From CBCOTE01 sp965112965 (GTDB taxonomy: Bacteria; Desulfobacterota; Desulfovibrionia; Desulfovibrionales; Desulfovibrionaceae): 64,000 nt of DNA. The position numbers were made by a program, and so were the translations under genes. Positions 48,835 to 59,740 of the stretch are shown piece after piece. The notes beneath the pieces are model-generated. The model worked only from the letters and a program-made list of their open reading frames with translations. It was not told the origin of the DNA and made no database searches. The stretch covers positions 27,366 to 91,365 of the forward strand of contig CBCOTE010000026.1 in assembly GCA_965112965.1 (NCBI GenBank), written 5' to 3'. The first letter of the stretch is position 1. Each line of letters opens with the position of its first letter.

Positions 48835-49590
48835 ATGTCCAAATCTGTCGTTCCTTTCTTATTGCCCCAAGATCCGCAAGGCCGCGCTGTATGTGGCATG
48901 TTCGGCCGTATTGCGGGTTGGTATGATTTTCTCAACCATTTTTTGAGCTTGGGTCTGGATCGGGGCTGGCGCCGGGAGCTAGTGCAAGTGATGGCGCCCG
49001 GCTGTACTGGCTACATGCTCGACCTGGCTGCTGGCACCCTGGATGTATCCCTAAGGATGCTACGCGTTTATCCTAGGCTCAAAGTTCTAGCGATGGACTT
49101 CTCTCTGCCTATGCTCCAACGAGGACAGGCTAAAATTCCAGCGGGACAGCATCGCCGTATTCAGGCCGTTCTAGCCGACGGCCGCGTTCTGCCCCTACCT
49201 GCGGCCAGTATAAACGTTGTAACTATTGCCTTTGGCATTCGCAACATCCAACCTCGGGTCGTAGTCTTGGCTGAGGCATTCCGAGTGTTAGCTCCTGGTG
49301 GTCTGGTGGGTATCCTGGAGTTTGGCGGCGGCGACCGTAAAGTTTGGAGTGGGCTTTACAATTTCTATTTGCACCACATCGTGCCGGCATTAGGTTGTAT
49401 ATTTTCAGGAGATGATAACGCTTATACTTACCTAGTCGAGAGTATCGATAGCTTACCCGACGCTGTTAACTTGGTTGCTGAGCTTGAGGCTACTGGTTTC
49501 AGTGAGATCAGCTACCGGCCACTGCTTTCGGGCATTGTATATCTGCATGTTGGCCATAAGCCGTTAATTTGCAATATCGGAAGAATTTAG
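48835..49590 (+). CDS. ubiE: Demethylmenaquinone/ubiquinone methyltransferase
   Basis: C-methyltransferase for the last step of (mena)quinone synthesis. FGRIAGWYDFLNHFLSLGLDRGWRRELV is the UbiE N-terminal signature, and MLDLAAGTLDVSLRML is SAM motif I with Leu-Asp-Leu-Ala-Ala-Gly-Thr. VLAMDFSLPMLQRGQAKI, VTIAFGIRNIQPRVVVLAEAFRVLAPGG and FSGDDNAYTYLVESIDSLPDA complete the family pattern. At 251 aa it is full length, with AGAGG just before the ATG. An anaerobic deltaproteobacterium would use it for menaquinone (MenG). Its retention implies a working respiratory quinone pool. Confidence 0.94.
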   Translation: MSKSVVPFLLPQDPQGRAVCGMFGRIAGWYDFLNHFLSLGLDRGWRRELVQVMAPGCTGYMLDLAAGTLDVSLRMLRVYPRLKVLAMDFSLPMLQRGQAKIPAGQHRRIQAVLADGRVLPLPAASINVVTIAFGIRNIQPRVVVLAEAFRVLAPGGLVGILEFGGGDRKVWSGLYNFYLHHIVPALGCIFSGDDNAYTYLVESIDSLPDAVNLVAELEATGFSEISYRPLLSGIVYLHVGHKPLICNIGRI

Positions 49591-49997
49591 GTGTAAAAAA
49601 ATAATGGGCACGTCAGTAATATTGGACGAAAAAGATAAGTAACAGGTCCGCAAGTATGATCAAGAAGTCTAATCTGTGCAGGACCCGAGGCGAGCGCTCA
49701 GCCAGAATGTGCTGTACCACACGATAGACAAATGTTTAGCAAAAGACAACAGAAGACAATTTTTCCAAGGACAAAAAACAATACAAGAGTAATTAAAGAA
49801 GCGCAAGTCAAGCTATGACTTCTATGCTAAAATCAAACAGCACCTCTTGGCAAGTAAGGCTGCCCTCGAACGATTGTTTAGTTCTACGCAAATATCACGC
49901 CAACAGGTAAGGACAATGGCAATACGGCGCCCGGATAGCTCCTCTTCAATTTATTCCTGCCCTTTCGGCCCAGAGTCAATGTCGTCAGGAACTCTCA
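49591..49997. other. Spacer upstream of the UDP-sugar dehydrogenase gene
   Basis: A 407-base gap without an open frame of note. It is strikingly A-rich on the plus strand around 49735-49800 and holds an inverted repeat at 49805-49821, 177 bases before the next gene. The ribosome binding site AGGA (49987-49990) precedes the ATG at 49998. Confidence 0.5.
49805..49821. promoter_or_regulatory. Inverted repeat, possible operator
   Basis: AAGTCA (49805-49810) and TGACTT (49816-49821) form a perfect 6-bp inverted repeat around a 5-base centre, the geometry of a helix-turn-helix dimer site. TAAAAT a few bases downstream could be a -10 element. No partner regulator can be named. Confidence 0.3.
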
Positions 49998-51311
49998 ATG
50001 GTCACTCTTGATTCTCTCTTTGCTCGTCAGTCCTATATCGTAGTTGTCGGCTTAGGCTATGTCGGCTTGCCATTATCCTTGGCTTTGGCTCGTCATTTTG
50101 ACGTCATCGGTCTTGATATCGCTGAGGAGCGCGTTGCCGAGCTTACCCAAGGCTGTGATTGCACCAGCGAGGTCGGCTCCGACACTTTGGCTGCCGCAGC
50201 CATCCGTTACACTACCGACCCTGCCGTGCTTGTCAATGCCGGTGTAGTCATCGTGGCTGTATCCACACCTCTAGATGAATTCCGCCGACCTGACTTGACC
50301 CCCCTCGTTAGTGCCACTACCACCGTAGGTCGACACATGGTTTCTGGTACTGTTGTGGTCTTCGAATCTACGGTTTGGCCTGGTCTCACCGAGGAAATTT
50401 GTGTGCCACTGCTGGAAAAATATTCCGGCCTGGCTGGTAGCCGTGATTTTTTTGTCGGCTACTCCCCTGAACGCATTAATCCCGGCGATCGTGTCCATAC
50501 CTTGGAAAGGGTTGTTAAAGTCGTGGCTGGACAGGACCAGGCTACTCTTGACCTTCTGTCCGGTATTTATGGCGCTATCATCGAGGCTGGCGTGTACCGG
50601 GCATCGAGCATTAAAGTAGCAGAGGCTGCTAAGGTCATCGAGAATACTCAGCGTGATTTAAATATCGCCCTCATGAATGAGCTTTCTCTAATTTTTGATC
50701 TTATGGGTATTGATACCTTAGAGGTCATTGGGGCCGCAGCCAGCAAGTGGAATTTTATTCCCTTTACACCCGGCCTCGTAGGTGGCCACTGTATCGGCGT
50801 AGATCCATACTACCTTACATTCAAAGCCGAATCTTTGGGCTACCATCCCCAGGTGATTCTGGCCGGACGTCGCATAAATGACGCTATGGCCCATCATGTA
50901 GCCCAGCAAGCGGTTAAAATGATAGCCTGTGCCGGCGGTCGCGTGTCCGGCGGCTGCGTCGGTATCCTCGGCTTCACCTTTAAGGAGAACGTTCCAGATC
51001 TGCGTAATACTAAAGTTATTGATGTGGTTCATGAATTGGCCGAATACGGCATTAAGTCATTGGTGCATGATGCCTACGCTATGGCCAAAGAGGCTCACCG
51101 TGAGTATGGCATCGACTTGCTGTCCTTAGATTGCTTCAGGAATCTCGACGCGCTCATAGTGGCTGTGCCCCACCGAGAATATGCCTCTCTAGCTTTGGAT
51201 ACTCTCGCTTCATGGTTCCGCAACCCTACCCGCCCCATCCTCCTCGACCTTCGTGGACTTTATTCGCCCAATACTCTCCAGGCGGCAGGCTTTACTAGCT
51301 GGCGGCTTTAG
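49998..51311 (+). CDS. UDP-N-acetylhexosamine (UDP-GlcNAc/GalNAc) dehydrogenase, TviB/WbpA type
   Basis: NAD-dependent oxidation of a UDP-sugar to the uronic acid for capsule or O-antigen. VVGLGYVGLPLSLALARHFDVIGLD is the NAD-binding Rossmann motif, and STPLDEFRRPDLTPLVSAT and ESTVWPGLTEEICVPLLE follow. IKVAEAAKVIENTQRDLNIALMNEL carries the catalytic Asn/Lys region. FTPGLVGGHCIGVDPYYLTFKAE holds the catalytic Cys in GGHCIGVDPYYL, diagnostic of the N-acetyl-type dehydrogenases rather than UDP-Glc dehydrogenase. At 437 aa it is normal. It is the last intact gene before a 9-kb decayed region. With the epimerase gene at 16 kb and the SGNH gene at 32 kb it points to a retained surface polysaccharide. 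Confidence 0.93.
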   Translation: MVTLDSLFARQSYIVVVGLGYVGLPLSLALARHFDVIGLDIAEERVAELTQGCDCTSEVGSDTLAAAAIRYTTDPAVLVNAGVVIVAVSTPLDEFRRPDLTPLVSATTTVGRHMVSGTVVVFESTVWPGLTEEICVPLLEKYSGLAGSRDFFVGYSPERINPGDRVHTLERVVKVVAGQDQATLDLLSGIYGAIIEAGVYRASSIKVAEAAKVIENTQRDLNIALMNELSLIFDLMGIDTLEVIGAAASKWNFIPFTPGLVGGHCIGVDPYYLTFKAESLGYHPQVILAGRRINDAMAHHVAQQAVKMIACAGGRVSGGCVGILGFTFKENVPDLRNTKVIDVVHELAEYGIKSLVHDAYAMAKEAHREYGIDLLSLDCFRNLDALIVAVPHREYASLALDTLASWFRNPTRPILLDLRGLYSPNTLQAAGFTSWRL

Positions 51312-54300
51312 TCGCGGTGGCTAGGAGAGGCAAAGGCGAACGTCGCGAAGAGAAAGGAGAAAACTATTTTTAAAGGCTCCACCCCCCCCGCCTTCTTCAT
51401 CCTCCATCTTTCACAGCTGCATCATTTTACAGCGTTTTGATTCAAGGTAGTGTAACTAAGGGCTAGATGGGTAAGAAATATGTTGGCGAGGTATTATGAA
51501 CAAGGTAGGATGTCACGATGTACTCGTGACGGCATTAGAGAAGGAGATTCGTGCAGCTTTATAGATATGTATTGGGATATACAGACTTGAACCCTGCCTT
51601 TGAACGAGTTATGTCTTTATCACTGCGATGAACGGGAGCTGTGTTTATTGTCCACCAGTGTATTTCCATAAAATGTTGTCTTTGGTTTAGGCCCCTTACT
51701 CGGCCGCCTGTCTATTTCGTTGAACGTACAGCCTGTTGCACTGATGTCAGCCACGATTTCGATGTTTTTATCCTTAACGGTCGTGGTCATTATAACTATG
51801 AAATTTTCCAATTATCGCAGTCGGTATGAATGATAGCACAGAGCGCGTTGTCCTGTTTGTTAACCTATCTGTCACTTTCACATGCCTCCGTTCTGGATTT
51901 ATAGAGTACTTCGCGTTAGCTTACTGCTTCGTTTTGACCGGTATCTTTTTTTGGAGTTACGTATCGTCTACAATTGCGTCGGCGCATTACCTGAAACGTG
52001 GGCCTTTCCGTGCCTTGAACTAGGGCATCTAGTGGCCAACATGGGCTGTTGACACCAAGGCCGTGCGTCAGGCTTGATTCAACTGATGTTCGACTTCCCC
52101 CTGCCGTACATTATGGTTTATCGGATTTTATGAAATTATCGTATCCGTTATGTCCTAGTTGTCAACGCTTCGTTGCAGCCGAATTCGGTGACGACAGTAT
52201 CTTTCCTCATATAGTAATTGTTGTCCGCTAGAGGATAGCTTCTATTGGTTGTAGTCAAGGCTATAGCCTTTACGGTTTTTGTATAAGTCAGACAGCTGTC
52301 TTTGACCAGCTAGGCTGTATTTTCCAGGTTGTTTTTTCAGATTATTTTTTTTGGCTGTATGTGATATGCCTAGCCCTCGAGTTACCAGGTTCATAAAGCC
52401 GTAGTATTCGATGCCGCTGAACAGGGGCGTAGCTGCTGTTAAAGAAAGATGTCTATTTAGTTTTTTTGCCACAGGTAGTATTATAAATGTATAAATATAG
52501 TTCAGATCGGTCAGATCATAGCATGTGAGGTGTCGTCTGGACATTAGGCTAGGGTAAGAGTAAATTGAGACTGGTAGCTTTGAAATAGATGGCGGCAGGC
52601 CGGTTATCTTGATTCGGGTCTTTGGGATGTAGCCTGTGAAGGCTATGGCTCGGGAAGAATTGGCGTGTCGTGCAGGTCGCTTCATAGAGCCAACATCTAA
52701 ATAAAAAATCTGCGGGTTATTTTTTGCCCCATGATCTGCGGATAGGCCGGTCGTAGTCACTGCCAGGCCTGTCGCCCAATCGTAGGAGTTTGGCTATTCC
52801 TTATCAGATACGGTGCCGGTCATTAGGTGCGATATTTTTTATTTACTCACGTGGCTGCTGTAATGTTCTACCTTGGTCATAATTATGAGGGCAAAGTGGT
52901 CCCGAGCCTTAGAATACATCGATGTCCGTGATCAACGCTCTCCCGGTTCGGCAGAGATGATGACGCTCGGAAGAACGGTAGTCTATTGATTGGGGATGTT
53001 TAGGGCTTGTTTGTAACGTGGTCGTGACAAGTAGAGATGTGACTATTTTTGGCTATCCATAAATTATCATCAATAATAAGTTACCGGAATAGCAAGCATA
53101 TATGATCTACTACATTGAGAACGCAAACCATTCATCCTAGTTAGCAGCAAGGCAATCTTCCTCTTCAAGGATTTGTCAGCAGGAGCTTTTTTAGTCATAA
53201 CTACGACAAAGGCCCGATCCGTATAGTTTCTTATGTGTTTAACTTTTAGGCGGTGCGGTTTCTCTCCGGCTATGTCGATGCACTGTCTATTTTATTTATT
53301 GCAGGTACACAATCTGCCCTTATTGTGATTTGCTGACCCTACTGAAAAAGCCGGCCTTTATATTCTTGGGGTGATATAAGTCATATTGTAGAGTACCCCC
53401 TGGCTCATGACTTGATCGGGGGGGGGTACGGTTGAGTGGGGCCTGGCTAAAGCCTTGATAGCTAGTCTCGAGTCATTCTAGCGTAGCCACAATTTCTACA
53501 AGTAGAGACCTTTATCCAGGCAGCTATATCACGATGGGCTTAGCCCCGATAGATAGGCCTCTATGCACAGTGAGAGTAAGGAAGTCGCATGTTTTATGCC
53601 GCTTACGTAGTAGAATTGAACCATCAGCTGTATGGATTATTAGGAGAACAGGTGTCTTTTCGGTCGTTTCGTCTTCGGCCTGTAGGGGGTATCGTTATCT
53701 TGGCCTTATTGATTGATTAGCAGAAAGAACTAGTTTCGGATATGGGACATATTCTAGTTTATTATGTCCGAACAGATATGTATTCTCTATCCGATATTTT
53801 TGTAGATAGTCACGACATAACAGTTGAGTTAAATAAGTTAAGTCAGCTGTTGCGTATAGTTTAGGTGGTTAAACTTTGTATTATATAGAATAAGCATGAG
53901 ACATTCTCGCTTACGCGTCGTATGGCACTAACTGGGCGGTATATATCGCCTTTGGTCAGCTTTTTTGTTAAGTTATCGACGAGCAGGTCCTGGCAGCTAA
54001 TTATAGAAGACCCTTGCGCGACCTGCAAATTCTTAAAAAGATAGGTGTCGTCAGACGTAATCGTTAAAGTTTTGTTTGTACCATCGATATATTAAAATTA
54101 GTATAGGTTAGGATAATATAATAAAGACTTACTGATATTTCTCAACTAACAGATGAATCTGTGGAGATGCTTAAGCATTTTACATGTCTCAGCACACGAC
54201 TGCAGACATATGTTCGACTGGTCATAGTCATGTCAGTATTTAACCGACTACTGTTCCAGCAGGTAGTTCTTTGACAACAAAAAAAAGATGCTTTGCTCCG

Positions 54301-54658
54301 CATTAGTAATGTTGGCAGCGCTAACCTAAGAGTAGCCATTTTTTTGACAAAAAATCTATCTAGCGCAATACAGGAAATTTTGTCGGATCAGTGCCGGTTA
54401 GCACGTCCAGCTCCAACTGGGAGCCTAGGCTTGGCAATGGCATGTTTTCAGGCAATGATATTCAGAGATGCGGTCATTTATGCCGTCTGCACCGGGCAAT
54501 GAGCGTGGGCTCTTTTCAAAAATAAGCGTAGGATACCGAGGTCTATTTCGAATCTGCTCGTTGCGTTTTGTAGTTTTTCTTGGCCGTGGTATTTAAGCTA
54601 GGGCCTAGCAAGATTACAATATTCCAATTACGGCCAGTATTTACTCCCCAATCTAGCC

Positions 54659-54874
54659 ATGTCATTGCGGACTGAGATAAATTTTTTGTTGATGACAGTT
54701 AGGACGGGCCATAAGGTCTCTTTAAAAAAAAAAGTTATTTTTCTTGATCCAAAGGGGCAGGGCCTTCTTAGTTTTTCTTGGTGTCTAAAGAGATTAAGAT
54801 CTCAGGACAGGATAGTGGTCCTGACGATTTCTCATGTTTTACAGGTTCTGTATTGGAATGGTACTTGTCGTTAG
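54659..54874 (+). pseudogene. Possible ABC ATPase (EcfA/CbiO-like) relic
   Basis: Within a 71-codon frame the stretch VIFLDPKGQGLLSFSWCLKRLRSQDRIVVLTISHVLQVL resembles the end of an ABC ATPase: Walker B to D-loop (LDPKG, as in cobalt/ECF transporter ATPases), a helix, then the H-loop (TISH). The DEPT part before it and the Walker A are missing. An A10 run at 54724 marks a likely frameshift. The similarity is limited to one segment. Confidence 0.25.
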
Positions 54875-55836
54875 TCGGGGTCAAAGGGCTTAAGGGTATC
54901 TCTTTCAGGTACGATTGCCGGCGGCAGTATAGCTTCTAGTGGTAATAGGCCACCAGGAGTAATCTACTCAGAGTGTTTGTTTTTTATACCCTATGGCTCG
55001 ACTCAGGTCTGTCCTGAAGAATAGACTGCTAGGTGTGGCAATTAAGCATTGTCTATATAAGATAAAAACAAATAGAATACACCAGGGGGTGGTTAGCCGT
55101 CTTGTTCTTTCAAGTCATAGTCCGCGGGTCAGTGCTGCGGCGCTGTATGTTGTGAGCGCTTTAATTATCTGGCTGCTCTGACCAAATTTTAAGGCGCTGT
55201 CTTTATTTTCTCCCGTCCTATATCTATGCCATATGCCTGGCCAGCCTCTTCCTTTAGCTCAGAAGTCGTATCCTACCGCTTTTAAGGGCATATGACCGGC
55301 TATCTTCTGGCATTCGTTTTTTAGTGCTGCCATATTCGGGCTGTAGTTTAATCGTAAACAGTACTACGGATTTATTACCAATATCCACCATGTTATATGA
55401 TCCCAATCATCATTTTTTTTTCTTCGTGATGCCGATAAATTTTGTTCTATGTCGGGCTTGTCGTTTTTTTTCAATACTGCGTTTCTTCATCCATCTTTAT
55501 ACTTTATAGTATTCTAGGCGTATATGATTTTGTTAGCTAATATGCCGTGTTGTTATCTAACGCTACCGCCATTAGTTTAATCGAGGTACGCCGCATCTTG
55601 AGAGCCCGGCGGATACGAATTTATAGTACTACCGCACCGTCGACAACAACATCTATTGACTAATAGTTATATTTAGATCCGCACAATAGACCGACTTATC
55701 TATCATCTTTTTCTGGACCGTGGGCTATGTGGCGAATATGCTTGTTGTCAAACTAGCCTGCTGGAACATATATCTTGACCACCCGCTGCGCTTCCAGAAA
55801 CGCATCATCATGCGGGTTGTCTGTGTTGGCCGAGTA

Positions 55837-56173
55837 AGTCCGGTCTAGTTCCGGTTTCGGATCTCCAGTTTGATGGCGCTGTACGATTATCGAATGCTTC
55901 TGCCGGATCGTCTATAGTACGGACAGTTGGTATTTGTCTCGTGTGGTAGCAACATCTATATTATATGAGAGTAATCTGGTTGAGCTACGGCTGAAAGAGG
56001 ACGAGGAACGTCTAAGTTATTTGGCCGAGAGCACCAGTAGTGTTATTATTTTCAGGATACACAAGGTCGCAGCTTCTCCTTTGATAAATATTAGTTCGAG
56101 GCTTCTGGTTTGTGTTTTTTTGTATGAGTCTTTGGTCGAAGTATTTACGATATCATTCACGAAAGACAAATAA
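55837..56173 (+). pseudogene. PAS-domain sensor relic
   Basis: One frame is open for about 100 codons and contains ELRLKEDEERLSYLAESTSS, continuing VIIFRIHK. This closely follows the N-terminal PAS pattern (ELRESEERFRxLAENxxDVIxRID). LINISSRLL...YESLVEVF may echo the next PAS strand and helix. No kinase or effector domain follows in frame, and stops surround it. It probably derives from a PAS-containing sensor kinase or diguanylate cyclase that has otherwise eroded. Confidence 0.4.
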
Positions 56174-57529
56174 AACTGACTACATATTTACGACTCTTAT
56201 GGAATGGCTGTTTGCTGCATATCGAATTATTTGCTATATCTGAAACAAGAACATAAAAAGTACAGTATCTGGATGTGATTTGTCTATAGCAATAAGCCGC
56301 TCCTTGACGAAGACGGCGGCTGACAGAGACTTTTTATCGGCATAATAATTGCCAGAATGCAAGTAGAACGATGCATTTCGCTGCCGCACAGAGTTCATCG
56401 TCCGGTACAATCAACAGTCATTAGCTAGCAATGCCATGAATATCTTCCGGTCTTTATATCAGAGTGACAATTTTGTGGCTGATTAAACTTATGTAATGGT
56501 CCGGCTATAATATTTATTATATACTAAATGTCTAGGTTGGCTTATATAAAATATAATTGTTTAGCACCGACGTATATCGAAAAACTATGGATTGTTTATT
56601 CATTGTGTGGGACATGACTGCAGTTTAACAAAAAATATCTATGTTAGAAAATTTAAATATTGAGATTGACGCAGACAATTCCTCTTATTGGTGGGAGAGG
56701 GCGCTAGATGTTATTATTTTGGCGAGGCAGATTGTTTGTAGTTAACCATTATTCAACATATGCAGAATGTTCTGAAGATCACCCGTCGCCCGTAATTCCG
56801 ATTAGCCTATCAATCTAGCTATTTGGCCAAGAACACCGTATTAATTTTTTTGAGCCGTGGTGCATGACAGCCGAAGGTAGATATTTTTTTTTGGCAAGTG
56901 CTGGTCTGGAACAAAACCAAAGGCACTGTATCAAGGCTTATTCAACCAAAAAAATAGTTGGTAAGGTGGGCAGCGTAGATATGTATGCTTTCGACGCCAT
57001 TGGGACCACGATGATCTAGTCCACTTCCGTCTCTAGTTTATGCTAAGGCGTTGGGGCCATATACTGTAGGTTATTATATCTATATGACAGAGCCAGTCGG
57101 TTAGGGTTAGAAGAATGTGGACTGATGAATCTGCACGATCATTTGCCTAGGGAATATGGGTGGTAGGATACTTCCCTTGGTAGCATCGCCTGCTGAATAT
57201 ATGTGATTCCAGAGTATTTTGTCATCACCTGGCTTTTTTTGGTTCACAGGCGGTTTGTTTAGATGCATATGGATATTTTGCCATAGTGCAGCTGGAGCCG
57301 ACATTAGCGCTTCGGCCCTTATGATGCAATCCTTTGGTAGTTGTGGCCGGCCGTACTGACTACATTTTTCGTTGCTGGCATTTTGTCAGACTTTTTAGCG
57401 TTGGCTTTGTGATCCAATATTCTAGAATTTTTAGGTTACGCCTGGGTTATAGCTTGACTGATAGATGGACGCATCAGTTTTTATTAGGACATAGTAGATA
57501 GGCGATAGCTCTATTTATTGTCCTTCGTA

Positions 57530-59570
57530 TTAAAAAATATTTTATCGCTCTTGTCGGCGTAGGCATTGCGACATTATCTCTATTGTATCTTTTTTTTGAT
57601 GGTGAGTATCGGATGGCCCCTAGGTATCTAGTTTATTATATTGTTCATCTTTCGTCTAGATTGTCCTTATATTATCTTTATGATGTAGTCTATGCGGGAA
57701 ACACCACCTTGCTAAGTTGCATCTATTCTTGTTATTATAGAGCCCGACTCACCGGACAGTCGACTATGGCGCACCCAATGCATAGCACATTTATGTCCTT
57801 CTTTATGTATTATGGCAGTACTGGCTTGACCCGCGCTGAGGTTCGGCTTACATATTATTCTATGGCACGAATAGCGTGGCGATCTAGTAGCTATCGCGCG
57901 TTGCGGTATTTACCAGTCTGTACCGCTGAGGTGGGGGGGGGATAATCAGGTGGCTGACTGCCTGGTCCTGGCCCAGACATTCATCTATTCTGCTGCGCAA
58001 CGATATATTGTAGGCTATTTATGTGGAGTGTGAGGCAGCTCAGGAAAAGTTGCATTAATGGAAAGCTAACTTGATGACTGCTATCAACAATATTCTCTCG
58101 TTCATTATTATAAAGATCAGGATCTATATAATTATTTCGGAAATATCGTTATAGCTTTTGATCTGGAGTCAGTCCGGCCTGGGTATCTGGGGCATACTTC
58201 CGGGAAGTGATCGTTGAGAAGTATCATCTATTTAATTTGCGCTCTACGCCGAGGTCATTCTGCGCGGTAAACTCAGATATTCGAGCGAGCCTTACTTTAT
58301 CCATTTGGGAGTGGTATCAGGCAGTTCTTGTCTTGCTGCCCGGACCTACGGCAGCAGGAGGGCACGGACCATAGCTTCACATGCAGGCCATTGACGTCAC
58401 TCCGCCCAAGAATGGGACGATACTTAATAGGCTAAAAAAAAGCGAAAAATTGTTCCGCACTGTATTCGAGCACCCCTTGAGTTTATTTTCTATTAATAGT
58501 CGACTTTTTTTGTCGACTGTAATGTTGCGCCTTAACTCTGTTTAGTCTGTATTATCGCGAGGTGTTAGTAGATAAGCGCCCCGAATGCTTCTGCCTTCCA
58601 TTTTAGCCCGACGTCGTCATTTCAACAGAGAGCCTAGTATGACGATGGCTTTGGTCGTGGAGCGATGACCGCACTATTCGCGAGATTGCACTTGCAGGTC
58701 GACGATGATCCATCCCCACGTAAGTTCTACTGTATGTACGCTATCTACTTGGAGGGATGCTGTTGTGCGGAGTCTGGGTCATGATCTGTGCCGACGTAAG
58801 ATTGAGAAATAGATAGCACGGGAGCATTACGAATTTCTGGAGCGCCTGGCATAAGAACAGGCCGGCGAGTTTCGTCAGATTTTGGCTGTTTTGGTCGAGT
58901 CGGCTAACTTAAGATAAAGATGGAGTCACTCGCTAGCTTTTAGTCATGAACTGCGTATTACATCCTTGGGAGGTACCTTAAAAATACTCCAGCTGTTTAA
59001 AGATACGTCTATGGACTGTTATCACGAGAACATGTCTTGGAGTGTGATAGGTCTGTCTACGATTTTTAGTGATGGTTGGGCCTTTTTGTCCTGACTCGAC
59101 TGGAGCAGGTATATGCTAAGTTGTGAGTCGGCCCTGCGATTTTTCATGAAGATATGCGTAAGCTATCTGGGTCCGAAAGCAGCAGTAAATGGGCTTGGGC
59201 TAGAGACGGGCTTGGATTAGAATGTCAAGCCATTATTTTTAAGGGCAAAACTAAGTAAAATATAATTAAGTCTACTGAGGCAATGTCTGTAGATTAGTCT
59301 TGCGGGGGGGGGGGTGAAAATAGAGCGACCGCGCTATGCTTTGCTGGTCCATGATATTGGTATCGTGCTGAGGGGCTAGGCCTGGTTGTTGCATTCAAGA
59401 TTTTAATTTTCCCTGGAGACGACTAGGACAGCTGGATTGGGGCAATTATCACTGCCCTACAATATAAACGGTGTTTATCGCTAATCAGTAGAAGGTCCTT
59501 ACATGATCTTTGTTTTTCGACCTATGGCCGATATTCATGTTTTGACGGGTTGCTCGAGTATGACCTGTAA
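57530..59570 (+). pseudogene. Hybrid sensor histidine kinase relic (TM, H-box, receiver)
   Basis: A series of in-order, frame-broken echoes of a hybrid kinase. A transmembrane segment lies at 57541-57600. Around 58780-58940 is a helical stretch with a few stops. The H-box is AFSHELR with His at 58945-58947, continuing TSLGGTLKILQLFKDT, which matches the TPLNGIIGMLQLLQDT block of hybrid kinases at 9 of 16 positions after one extra codon. GLGLE near 59205 may be the G2 box. RPRYALLVHDIGIVLRG near 59325 resembles a receiver start (RPLRILLVDDxxVN), and MIFVFRPMADIHVLTG near 59503 the receiver's IxMDVQMPxMDGxxAT block. Many stops and an 11-base G run interrupt it. Confidence 0.45.
58498..58518. 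repeat. Perfect 7-bp hairpin with T7 loop
   Basis: AGTCGAC (58498-58504) and GTCGACT (58512-58518) flank seven T residues. There is no T-run downstream, so it is not an obvious terminator. It lies in decayed sequence and has no assigned role. Confidence 0.5.
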
Positions 59571-59664
59571 CACATCATCAGGTTATATATTTTGGCCAAT
59601 AGTACTTGATTGGAGTTTACAGCCATTTATGATTTGATTTAAAAGTAAACGAACAGGACTTTCT

Positions 59665-59740
59665 AGAGTTCTCCCAATTTTCTTGGAGGGCTATCGTATA
59701 TCCCTCCCAAGAGAATAGATTTCGGGAGATATAGAACTCT
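59665..59740. repeat. 76-base imperfect palindrome
   Basis: The outer arms AGAGTTCT (59665-59672) and AGAACTCT (59733-59740) are exact complements. The inner part pairs TTCTTGGAGGG with CCCTCCCAAGAGAA imperfectly, and CTCCC with GGGAG. The whole would fold into a long, bulged stem, reminiscent of a small miniature repeat element or REP-like sequence. Other copies were not noticed in the window. Confidence 0.5.

Noticed and set aside
52130..52190. LCPSCQRFVAAEF as the start of a radical-SAM protein
   Set aside because: Only about 13 residues match and no CxxxCxxC cluster motif follows, so it is below a callable level.
57583..57945. 120-codon frame with many Tyr and Ser
   Set aside because: Ends in a poly-G run, lacks a start signal, and overlaps what looks like a decayed kinase sensor region; not treated as an intact gene.
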